From an uncultured Opitutia bacterium (lineage in GTDB: Bacteria; Verrucomicrobiota; Verrucomicrobiia; Opitutales; Opitutaceae): a stretch of DNA of 57,502 nt. The DNA is taken from positions 1 to 57,502 of the forward strand of contig CAIJZY010000023.1 in assembly GCA_903825285.1 (NCBI GenBank), written 5' to 3'. Below, piece by piece: positions 27,234 to 34,138 of this stretch. The notes beneath the pieces were generated by a model. The model made no database searches and was not told the DNA's origin. It saw nothing but the letters and a program-made list of their open reading frames with translations. Every line of letters begins with the position of its first letter. The stretch's first letter is position 1. The position numbers and the translations under genes were made by a program.

Positions 27234-28079
27234 CTATTTCCCGAAAAGGCGTCCTAGCGAACCAAAAAGTCCACCCTTCTTGCCGCCCTTGCCCTTGGTC
27301 ACGAGGAGGAACATCTCCTCCGCGCGCTTCTCGGCGTCCACGCTGCCGACGACCATCAGGTGCCGGTGCAGCGAGCCGCCCGCCGCGAGGTCCTTCTTGA
27401 TCGCCTCGAGCTGCTCCGCGAAGAAGTCCGCGGCCTTCTGCGCGCGGATGGCCGGCATGCTGGTGCGGGAGGCCTGCACGAGCGCCTCGACGAGCTGGAG
27501 GCCCTTCGCGCCGACGCGGAACGGCAGCAGCTCGGCCAGCGTGGACTCGTCGATGTGGGAAAGCGCGTTGAGCAGCCGGCGAAAATCGCCGCCGACGATC
27601 ACGTTTTGCGACATGTTCTGCGCAAACACGCAGAATTCGCCGAGGGTCGTGAGCTTCTCGAGCTTGCAGAACTCCAGGGTGTCCTGGCTCAGGGCCGTCA
27701 GGCCGATCGGGAACGACTCGGGGATGCCCAGCTTAACGAGGTTCTTGAGCAGCTGGTTGTCCTTCGCCGCGGAGGCCTCCGTCTGCTCCACCATGTCGCC
27801 GAACGGATTGTCGAACGCGAGCGTCTCCTTGAGGAGCGTAATGAGGAAGTCCGCCTTCGAGGGCGGGATGCCCTTCATCGTCAGCATCGTCACCATCTCG
27901 TCGTAGCCGAGGTCAATGTAGGCCGCCGGGGTCTCCTCCTTGCCCTTCACGGGCCAGTCGGGTCCGTCGAGGTTCTGCGCCAGGCTGCTGAGCGGCGTGT
28001 TGACCATGATGGACGCGGCGAATGCGGACCGGATTTCGTCCCAGTCCTTGGCGGTGAATTTATTCGGAGTGGCAGACAT
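27234..28079 (-). CDS. Helical protein of unknown function in the ParA cluster
   Basis: 281 residues from the ATG at 28079; the frame stays open further upstream but only across the ParA gene. It is mainly helical and acidic in the N-terminal half (NKFTAKDWDEIRSAFAASIM), with GYDEMVTMLTMKGIPPSKAD and a Cys-bearing helix LEFCKLEKLTTLGEFCVFAQ. The C-terminus is a basic Gly/Lys-rich tail (KGKGGKKGGLFGSLGRLFGK) that could bind membrane or nucleic acid. I do not recognise the family. It starts 20 bp after parA and ends 12 bp before the coiled-coil gene, so all three are surely one operon. Confidence 0.75.
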   Translation of the reverse strand: MSATPNKFTAKDWDEIRSAFAASIMVNTPLSSLAQNLDGPDWPVKGKEETPAAYIDLGYDEMVTMLTMKGIPPSKADFLITLLKETLAFDNPFGDMVEQTEASAAKDNQLLKNLVKLGIPESFPIGLTALSQDTLEFCKLEKLTTLGEFCVFAQNMSQNVIVGGDFRRLLNALSHIDESTLAELLPFRVGAKGLQLVEALVQASRTSMPAIRAQKAADFFAEQLEAIKKDLAAGGSLHRHLMVVGSVDAEKRAEEMFLLVTKGKGGKKGGLFGSLGRLFGK

Positions 28080-28099
28080 GGGGGGGGAAGTTTCTCGGC

Positions 28100-29005
28100 T
28101 TATTGGGTGTGGCGCACGATCTCGGTCGCCAGTTTGCGGTAGTCGCTGACGACGTTGTCGGCCACGCCGGCGCCGGTGGAGCCCTCGGGGCCCTCCTGGC
28201 TGACGAGCAGGACCGGCAGGCCGAGCGTGACCGCGCGGCGCACGATCATCGCGTCGCGGATCTGCGTGTCGAAGATCTTCGCGGTCTGCGCGACGCGCTT
28301 GGCCGTCCGAAATTGATTCAGCCGAAGCTGCATGCGCATCTTGGGCACCTCGATGTCGACGCCCGTCTTGATCGAGTTGAAGATGATGCCCTGGACCTGC
28401 GCCGGCACGCCCATCGAGGCCTTGCGGAAGCTGGCGGACAGCTGGTGAAACTTCCCGAGCTTCTCCACGAGCAGCGTGAAGCCGATGAGACTCAGCGCAT
28501 CGGGATTCGACGGCACGTAAATTTCGTTGCTCGCAAACACGCCGCACTGCGAGGCGCGCAGGATGTTCGGCGGACAGTCGAAGAGGATGAAATCGTAGTC
28601 GTTCTCGATCTCCGCGAGCTGCTCCTGGAACACGACGTAGGGCGGACGCTTCGGGTCGCCCTCGAATTCACTCTCCAGGTCAACCAGGTTGAACGTCGTC
28701 GGCACCAGGTCCAGGCCCGGCAGCACCTTCTGGCCGGCCTTGTCCTCGACCACGTCCTTGATGACCAAGTCCTTCACCTTCGCCTTGCCCGGCTCGAATA
28801 TGGAAAAGAAGGCGCCCTCGCCGCTCGCGTTGATTTTGTTCCAGCGCTCCAGCCGCAGCAGCCAGATGCTGCTGTTGGACTGCGTGTCAAAGTCGAACAA
28901 AAGCACCCGCTTGCCTAATTTGGCTAGGCAGGCGGCGGTATTGACGATGAGGGAGGTCTTTCCCACGCCGCCCTTGTAGTTGATGAATGAAATTTTTCGC
29001 GGCAT
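28100..29005 (-). CDS. ParA/MinD-family ATPase
   Basis: 301 residues. The deviant Walker A YKGGVGKTSLIVNTAACLAK has the signature Lys11 and catalytic Lys16; then come VLLFDFDTQSNSS (A' motif) and DYDFILFDCPPNILRASQ (Walker B). The C-terminal region includes GIIFNSIKTGVDIEVPKMRM. ParA ATPases dimerise on ATP and move along nucleoid DNA to position plasmids, chromosomes or protein cargo. No ParB or obvious parS cluster is present; the partners downstream are helical and coiled-coil proteins, so cargo positioning is more likely than DNA partition. The upstream region has repeated GTTGAC words that may be an operator. Confidence 0.9.
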   Translation of the reverse strand: MPRKISFINYKGGVGKTSLIVNTAACLAKLGKRVLLFDFDTQSNSSIWLLRLERWNKINASGEGAFFSIFEPGKAKVKDLVIKDVVEDKAGQKVLPGLDLVPTTFNLVDLESEFEGDPKRPPYVVFQEQLAEIENDYDFILFDCPPNILRASQCGVFASNEIYVPSNPDALSLIGFTLLVEKLGKFHQLSASFRKASMGVPAQVQGIIFNSIKTGVDIEVPKMRMQLRLNQFRTAKRVAQTAKIFDTQIRDAMIVRRAVTLGLPVLLVSQEGPEGSTGAGVADNVVSDYRKLATEIVRHTQ

Positions 29006-29015
29006 TCCGTGAAGC

Positions 29016-29097
29016 TACGTTGACAACGATATCTTATGAAACGTCAACATGCGGCTTGTTTTAGACTCTGCCAGCCAAAAACTCGGCCTACGTTGAC
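29016..29097. promoter_or_regulatory. GTTGAC repeats in the parA/thioesterase divergent region
   Basis: The region is AT-richer than its surroundings. TACGTTGAC occurs at 29016-29024 and again at 29089-29097 (73 bp apart, about seven helical turns), and the inverse complement GTCAAC is at 29043-29048. This pattern suggests an operator for one or both divergent genes, perhaps bound by ParA or an unlinked regulator. TTGAC could also belong to -35 boxes, though no good -10 is seen at the right spacing. Confidence 0.4.
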
Positions 29098-29124
29098 GAA
29101 TTTTTAGCAGCTAATCCTGTCATC

Positions 29125-29598
29125 ATGCCCATTCCAGACGCTTGCCTGCAAGAGCGCTATTCGCCCCAGAGCATATGCTTCGGATGCGGTCCCGCCAACC
29201 CGCACGGTCTGCACATCCGGAGTTTCCCGCAGCCCGACGGCTCCCTCACCGCCCAGTGGCGCGCCGAACCCCACCACGCCGCCTTCCCCGGCATCCTCAA
29301 CGGCGGGATCGTCGGCGCCTTGCTCGATTGTCACTGCAATTGGACTGCAACTTGGCATCTGATGCAGCGTGATCAGCTCTCCCACCCTCCCTGCACGGTG
29401 ACTGCCAGCTACGCGATCAAGCTCCAGCGGCCGACTCCGACAGATGCCGAGCTGCATCTGGAAGCGCGGGTTGTGGATGCGGGAACCGACCGGGCGCGCG
29501 TGGAGGGATCGATTTCCGCCGGCGGCGAGGTGTGCGCCACCTGCACCGGCACGTTTGTCGCCGTGAAGCCTGGACACCCGGCCTATCACCGCTGGTGA
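29125..29598 (+). CDS. PaaI-like hotdog-fold thioesterase
   Basis: 157 residues. CFGCGPANPHGLHIRSF is the Cys- and Asn-containing opening common to this hotdog subfamily. FPGILNGGIVGALLDCHCNW holds the helix with the catalytic acidic residue (Asp in LLDCH), and TASYAIKLQRPTPTDAELHL forms the central strands. Members hydrolyse acyl-CoA thioesters; the specific substrate is unknown. It is divergent from parA and ends 10 bp before the GreA-like gene, so the two form a short operon. Confidence 0.82.
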   Translation: MPIPDACLQERYSPQSICFGCGPANPHGLHIRSFPQPDGSLTAQWRAEPHHAAFPGILNGGIVGALLDCHCNWTATWHLMQRDQLSHPPCTVTASYAIKLQRPTPTDAELHLEARVVDAGTDRARVEGSISAGGEVCATCTGTFVAVKPGHPAYHRW

Positions 29599-29608
29599 AC
29601 CCCGACAC

Positions 29609-30094
29609 ATGGTGAACAAGCTTCAGCTCCGCGAGCGCGTGCTCGACCAGCTCCGCGCGGATCTTGCGCTCCAGACGAAGGCCGCGCGGCTGGCGCGCGA
29701 CGAGGCCATCAGCGAGGAGAGCAAGCCGGAGAACCAGTACGACACGCACAGCCTGGAGGCCGGCTATCTCGCCGAGGGCCAGGCGCGCCAGGCCGCCGAG
29801 ATCGAGGAAGGCATCGCCATCATCGCCAGCCTGGCCGTGCCGGAATTTCCGTCCGGCGCCCCCGTCGCCCTCGGCGCCGTGGCGGAGGTCTGCGATGCCG
29901 AGGGCAGCACCGAGCGCTATTTCCTGTGTCCCCGCGCCGGCGGGCTCGAACTCGAGCTCAGCGGCCGCAGCTTCCTGGTCGTCACGCCGCAGTCGCCGCT
30001 CGGACGGCAGCTGCTCGGGCGCCGGGTCGGCGACTCCGTGATGCGCCCCGGCCGCCGCGCGACAACCCCGGCCCGCATCGTGGCGGTGGTTTGA
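29609..30094 (+). CDS. GreA/GreB-like transcription elongation factor family protein
   Basis: 161 residues, about the length of GreA. The N-terminal half is an antiparallel coiled coil with ISEESKPENQYDTHSLEAGY, where the acidic residues resemble those placed at the Gre finger tip, although here they sit in an NQYDTHSLE context typical of GreA-like proteins of uncertain activity. The C-terminal half is an FKBP-like globular domain (SFLVVTPQSPLGRQLLGRRV) matching the Gre C-domain that binds RNA polymerase near the secondary channel. It may be an anti-pause factor or a regulator competing with GreA. Start ATG 29609, 10 bp after the thioesterase. Confidence 0.72.
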   Translation: MVNKLQLRERVLDQLRADLALQTKAARLARDEAISEESKPENQYDTHSLEAGYLAEGQARQAAEIEEGIAIIASLAVPEFPSGAPVALGAVAEVCDAEGSTERYFLCPRAGGLELELSGRSFLVVTPQSPLGRQLLGRRVGDSVMRPGRRATTPARIVAVV

Positions 30095-30116
30095 TGCGCC
30101 CGGGACGGGCGCATCA
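30092..30116 (+). terminator. Perfect 11-bp hairpin at the GreA-like stop codon
   Basis: TGATGCGCCCG (30092-30102), a 3-base loop and CGGGCGCATCA (30106-30116). The TGA stop of the GreA-like gene is the first part of the left arm. No T-run follows, so it is either a weak terminator or the first part of the repeat region that continues to 30200. Confidence 0.45.
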
Positions 30117-30200
30117 GCTGAAAGTTGGGGGTTGAAAGTTGAAAGCCGGATACGGCCCCCGACTCGGCGTCTTTCAACTTTCAACCCTCAACTTTCAACT
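30116..30200. repeat. TTGAAAG-type inverted repeat
   Basis: The arm 30116-30145 (core GGTTGAAAGTTGAAAG) matches the inverse complement of 30171-30200 at 28 of 30 positions, with a 25-base loop. The same words recur at 41603-41631 and 41879-41906, so this is a dispersed hairpin family. It separates the convergent GreA-like and tonB genes. Confidence 0.85.
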
Positions 30201-30214
30201 GCGCGTCCCCCGCC

Positions 30215-30864
30215 TCATCGCGCCAGCGAGAACTGCACGGGCTGCGCCATTCGGAAACGCACGACGTGGCCGTGGCGCCGGCCCGGCTCGAAGCGCCACT
30301 GCGAAACGGCGCGCAGCGTGGCGGCCTCAAACACCGCGTCGGTGGAGCGGAGGACGTACGCGTGCAGCACGCGTCCCTCCTCATCGACCGTGAATTCCAC
30401 CAGGACCTCCCCATCCTTGCCGAGGGCCTTGGCCTCGTACGGATACGCGGGCGCGATCTGCGCGCGCAGCTGCGGGGCGTGGTCGAGGTTGACGGCCGAG
30501 ATCACTCCGGGGCCCGGCGATGTGCCTTCGCCCGGGCCCGGCATGCCGGAGGGAATGATGTGATTGGCCTCGATCGGCCGGGGGTCACCGCGGCGGGCAC
30601 CATCGTGAACCCGGGATGGTCCATGCGCGGAGCCACCACCGGCTCCTCGCTGCGCGGCACGGCGGGACCGCCGGCGGGAGTCGATGATTCACCATCCTGG
30701 ACCTCGGGGGGCTCGGCGAGGGTGATGCGCTGCGTGGCGGGCGTGACCGGCGGCAACGGGCAGTCATGTGGAACGGCTGGCCGCGGGGCCGCCCGGAAGC
30801 CGAGCAGGATCAGGGCATGCAGGGAGAGCGCCACGGCGCCCGGGATCATCCAGCGTGTTTTCAT
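30215..30864 (-). pseudogene. TonB-like energy transducer with apparent frameshift
   Basis: Two overlapping leftward frames make one TonB. The N-terminal part (ATG 30864, alternative 30885) reads MKTRWMIPGAVALSLHALIL, a single membrane anchor, then a Pro-rich linker. The C-terminal frame, 30215-30544 and open upstream, carries the TonB_C domain: PAYPYEAKALGKDGEVLVEF, LRAVSQWRFEPGRRHG. The two join naturally if the G5 run at 30580-30584 had one more base, giving VTPRPIEANHIIPSG. So either a real one-base deletion, phase variation or a sequencing error separates them. TonB passes proton-motive force energy to outer-membrane receptors. No exbB or exbD is adjacent. It may instead be two short genes, but neither would work alone. 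Confidence 0.75.
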
Positions 30865-30913
30865 GGGGCCTTTGTTGGGGTTCATCTGGTTCACGTATGA
30901 AACGCGCTGTTCT

Positions 30914-30929
30914 TAGGGCCGAAGGGGCC
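30914..30929 (+). promoter_or_regulatory. TAGGGCCGAAGGGGCC hairpin upstream of the second pilin triad
   Basis: It shares its first 10 bases with the element at 2293-2308 and, like it, closes a small GGCC-based stem. It lies 110 bp before the pilin start at 31040 and close to the divergent tonB start. It is a candidate shared control site for the two pilin clusters; evidence is sequence similarity and position only. Confidence 0.3.
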
Positions 30930-31039
30930 GCCCGTAAAAATTGCGGAAACTACGAATGCGGATCGGCCCAGCCCACTCATCACTTGCGCGAAAATCGGGT
31001 TGGCCTATTCATGACCTGCTCTGTCCAATGTGCCCCGTC

Positions 31040-31663
31040 ATGACCCGAGCCCGCACTTTCCGCGCGTCCGCCTTCACCCTCGTGGATGTCATGATGGCCG
31101 CGACGATCCTGGTGATGGCTTTCATCGGCATGATTGAGGCGGTGACGCTCACGGCGACGCGCCTGGACCACGCCCGGCGGCAGACCTACGCCAACCAGAT
31201 CATCAACCACGAGATTGAGAAGCTGCGCTATGCCACCTGGACCACGATCAGCGGCCTGCCGACCACGAGCACGTCGCTGGCCATTGACCCGCTGTACTGG
31301 CCGACCTGGAACTCGGCCACGCGCTACGCCGTCAACAGTGTCATCACCTACAACGGCGTTTGGTACCGCTGCAGCACCGCCAACCACAACGTCGTGCCGC
31401 CGAACGGGACCTATTGGACGGTGGTCACGACCGGCCAGACCACGGACATCATCAGCACGCTGGGCGCAACCTTCACGCTGGCGCGCACCCTGACGAACCC
31501 TGACCCGGTCACGAACATCCGCGAGGTCAATTTCACCGTGACCTGGGTCGTGAAGACTAGCCGGCGGGACAGCGGCGGAAATCCGCTGTCGTTCACGTAC
31601 ACGCTCCAAAACTCGGCGTGGTTCGGCAAGTACGGCCTGAACCTCAGCTATCAGCGCTCGTGA
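31040..31663 (+). CDS. Prepilin-like protein with one CBM5/12-like repeat
   Basis: 207 residues from ATG 31040. The leader MTRARTFRASA is followed by FTLVDVMMAATILVMAFIGM: a class III prepilin signal with Ala11 at -1 and Asp instead of the usual Glu at +5. Residues about 95-135 read ATRYAVNSVITYNGVWYRCS then TANHNVVPPNGTYW, matching the W/Y..G..V.Y.G..Y......PP...YW pattern of carbohydrate-binding module 5/12 (chitin-binding type 3). The PilV/GspI-like protein is the first gene of the second minor-pilin triad and overlaps the next by 4 bases (GTGA). The counterpart in the first cluster is at 2519, which lacks the repeat. Confidence 0.82.
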   Translation: MTRARTFRASAFTLVDVMMAATILVMAFIGMIEAVTLTATRLDHARRQTYANQIINHEIEKLRYATWTTISGLPTTSTSLAIDPLYWPTWNSATRYAVNSVITYNGVWYRCSTANHNVVPPNGTYWTVVTTGQTTDIISTLGATFTLARTLTNPDPVTNIREVNFTVTWVVKTSRRDSGGNPLSFTYTLQNSAWFGKYGLNLSYQRS

Positions 31664-32262
31664 GCACGCCGCCCCCAGCCTCACCCGAAAAGTCCGACGC
31701 CGCCCGGCGGCACGCGACCGCGTTCACGCTGGTCGAGCTGCTCATCGGCCTCACGCTCGCGGCGACCATGATGCTCGCGGTGATCTCCAGCTACGTTTAC
31801 CTGGGCCGCAACTTCACGCGCTCGCTGGGCATCACCGCCGCGAACCAGCCCACCATCGAGAACCAAAGCCGCCAGACGCTGGCCCTGTTCGGCCAGGACA
31901 TGCGGATGGCGATGGATATTTCCGGGACCCCCAGCGCCAGCAGCCTGACACTGATCCTGCCCACGGCCTCGGGGACCACGACCATCGCGTACAGCTACGA
32001 CAGCGTGGCCGGCACGCTGACCCGCACGCCCGCCGGCGGCACGGCGCGGATCCTCCACTCCCGCCTGCTCAGCTTCACCTTCAATTACTACGACGAGTAC
32101 AACAATCCCTACACGGCCTTCGTCAGCTATCTTTCCGGGATCAAGCAGATCCAGATCTCCTTCACCGCCCAGGCGGGCAGCAGCACGAATGGAACCCTGA
32201 CCCAGGTTTACCGCTGCGATTCCGCCCGGCAGATGCTCCGCAACCGGCGGCTACTCTACTGA
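31660..32262 (+). CDS. Prepilin-like protein (PilW/GspJ-like)
   Basis: 200 residues from the GTG at 31660 that overlaps the previous stop. A basic leader ends ARRHATA and is followed by FTLVELLIGLTLAATMMLAV, a class III signal with Ala21 at -1 and Glu at +5. The remainder is beta-rich, with SASSLTLILPTASGTTTIAY and a region LLSFTFNYYDEYNNPYTAF typical of PulJ/PilW globular domains. It is a minor pilin expected to sit at the pilus or pseudopilus tip. It is the positional counterpart of the Ser/Thr-tailed prepilin at 3124 but has no such tail. TGATG overlap with the next gene. Confidence 0.82.
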   Translation: MSTPPPASPEKSDAARRHATAFTLVELLIGLTLAATMMLAVISSYVYLGRNFTRSLGITAANQPTIENQSRQTLALFGQDMRMAMDISGTPSASSLTLILPTASGTTTIAYSYDSVAGTLTRTPAGGTARILHSRLLSFTFNYYDEYNNPYTAFVSYLSGIKQIQISFTAQAGSSTNGTLTQVYRCDSARQMLRNRRLLY

Positions 32263-34067
32263 TGCGACTCCGCTCCCAATCCGGCTCCGTCACACTCGTC
32301 GCACTTTGTTGCGTCGCGGTGCTCAGCATCGTGCTCACCGGTTACCTCGCGGTCAGCAACAACGCGATGCAGCTGTCCAATCGCGCCTACGCGAAGGATG
32401 TCAGCCGGCATCTGGCCGAGATGGGCCTGGAACGCGCGTTGCGTTCCATTTCTTACAACACGTTTGGCGGTTGGACACCCGACGCCAATCCCGTGACGAC
32501 CACTCGCCGCTCGTTCACGATCACGAGCGCCCACTACGGCTCCAGCGGCATCACCGGCACCGTCAATCTCCGCTTCGACCACTACAACGCCAAAGTCTGG
32601 GACGCCGTCACGGCCTTCACGACCACCAGCATGGTTTGGTACGGCGGGATCTGGTTCCAGTGCATCAACGGCAACACCAACCATGTGCCCCCGAGCGCCT
32701 CCTACTGGGTTAGCGCCCCGCAGGTCTGGGAAGCCGACACCACCTACAACGTCAACGACATCTCCCTCGTCGGGGCCAACCGCTATGTCTGCACCACGGC
32801 CAACTCCAACCACCCGCCCCCGAACCTGACGTACTGGTCCGCCGCGAGCGCCGTGGCGCCCTGGAGTGCCGCCACGGCCTACGTCGTGGACAACGTCGCC
32901 CTGTCCGGCGGCACCGCCTATCGCTGCATCGCGTCCAACACCAACCAAGCACCGCCCAACGCCACTTATTGGGTCTGCGCGCCGGTGGTCTATAGCGAGG
33001 GGGTGGCCACGCTCAACAACAACGCCGCCTCCGCCATCAAGACCCAGCTGCGGGCCACGGTTGTTCCCGTCTCACTCTTTCCCAACGCGCTCACCGCCAC
33101 GACGGACGTCATGCTCAGTGCGGGCGGCACCATCGACAGCTACAATTCCTCACTGGGCACGTACAACCAGACCACCTCGCCCTTCAGTGTCGCCAGCCCC
33201 AACATCGGCTCCTCCGCGGTGGTTTCGGGGGGCGACACCGCCAGCACAGCCGTCTCGCTCACCACGACCCGGGTCAATGGCTACGTCGCGGTCCCGTCCT
33301 CCACCACCGCGCCGTACAATCCCCGCCTGACGAACAGCGCCACAGCCATCCTAACCTCCGTCGCCGCGCCGACCATCCCCTCGCCCCGCATGGATCTGAC
33401 CCGGGTGAGCCGCAGTCCGTACCAGCCCCAGAACGACATCATCAGTGTCACGGCCACCAATTTCCTCTCGGTTTCCTCCGGCACGACCAATCTGCCGGGA
33501 GGCAGCGACACAATCTCCGCCGACGGGAAATATTACTATTACACCAGCGGCACGCTGTATCTCGACACCGGTTACACGCTCAACATCACCGGTCCGGTCG
33601 TCATCGACATCCGTCCCACCAGCACCGCCGACCTCCAGATCCAGGGCAGCGGCCAGATCATCATCAACAACACCGCCACGGCATCCCTGGAGATCCACTT
33701 TGGCGACGAACTCTACATTGGCAGCAACACCAACGCCGGCATCGTGAACCAGACGCTGGATCCGAAGCGCTGCATTTTGATCGGAACCAGCACGTACAAT
33801 TTCTCGGCCTACCACTACTTCTGGAGCAATCAGCCGTTCTACGGCGTGATCTACATGCCCAATGCCTACGTGCACATGTGGAACAGCGGCTACTCGGAGC
33901 AGTTCTACGGCGCCATCTCGGCCAAGAACATCTACTTCAACCACGTCGCCAACCTCCACTTCGACACCTCGCTGCGCACGGCCACCTTTGGCGGGATCGA
34001 TAACCCCTACATCGTGCGGCAGTGGCGCGAGTTGACCGACAAGACCGAGCAGGTTGCACTGCCCTAG
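32262..34067 (+). CDS. PilX-like tip protein with three CBM5/12-like repeats and a beta-helix-like region
   Basis: 601 residues. The N-terminus SQSGSVTLVALCCVAVLSIV is PilX-like, followed by a helix. Residues about 108-240 contain three tandem copies of a roughly 43-residue unit: KVWDAVTAF...WFQC...NHVPPSASYW, QVWEADTTY...YVC...NHPPPNLTYW, and APWSAATAY...YRC...NQAPPNATYW. These match the CBM5/12 (chitin-binding type 3) pattern. The C-terminal half has short repeated strands with Asn ladders (LQIQGSGQIIINNTATASLE) suggesting a beta-helix, ending near GGIDNPYIVRQWREL. It is probably an exposed adhesin at a pilus tip that binds polysaccharide. The binding role is inference from the repeat pattern. 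Confidence 0.78.
   Translation: MRLRSQSGSVTLVALCCVAVLSIVLTGYLAVSNNAMQLSNRAYAKDVSRHLAEMGLERALRSISYNTFGGWTPDANPVTTTRRSFTITSAHYGSSGITGTVNLRFDHYNAKVWDAVTAFTTTSMVWYGGIWFQCINGNTNHVPPSASYWVSAPQVWEADTTYNVNDISLVGANRYVCTTANSNHPPPNLTYWSAASAVAPWSAATAYVVDNVALSGGTAYRCIASNTNQAPPNATYWVCAPVVYSEGVATLNNNAASAIKTQLRATVVPVSLFPNALTATTDVMLSAGGTIDSYNSSLGTYNQTTSPFSVASPNIGSSAVVSGGDTASTAVSLTTTRVNGYVAVPSSTTAPYNPRLTNSATAILTSVAAPTIPSPRMDLTRVSRSPYQPQNDIISVTATNFLSVSSGTTNLPGGSDTISADGKYYYYTSGTLYLDTGYTLNITGPVVIDIRPTSTADLQIQGSGQIIINNTATASLEIHFGDELYIGSNTNAGIVNQTLDPKRCILIGTSTYNFSAYHYFWSNQPFYGVIYMPNAYVHMWNSGYSEQFYGAISAKNIYFNHVANLHFDTSLRTATFGGIDNPYIVRQWRELTDKTEQVALP
32590..32970 (+). repeat. Three tandem CBM5/12-like coding repeats
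   Basis: Units at about 32590-32718, 32725-32846 and 32850-32970 encode W-x-(A/S)-x-T-(A/T)-(Y/F) ... (Y/F)-x-C ... N-x-N-x-(A/V/P)-PP-x-x-x-YW. A fourth related unit lies in the neighbouring gene at about 31315-31425. The nucleotide sequences are clearly diverged, so the duplications are old and probably kept by selection. Confidence 0.8.
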
Positions 34068-34138
34068 CGCGGGGCGGCGGTTGAGCTTTGGCTTGTGTCC
34101 ACGAACGCCGCGGCGCTACACCTTTCCTAGGTTCCACC

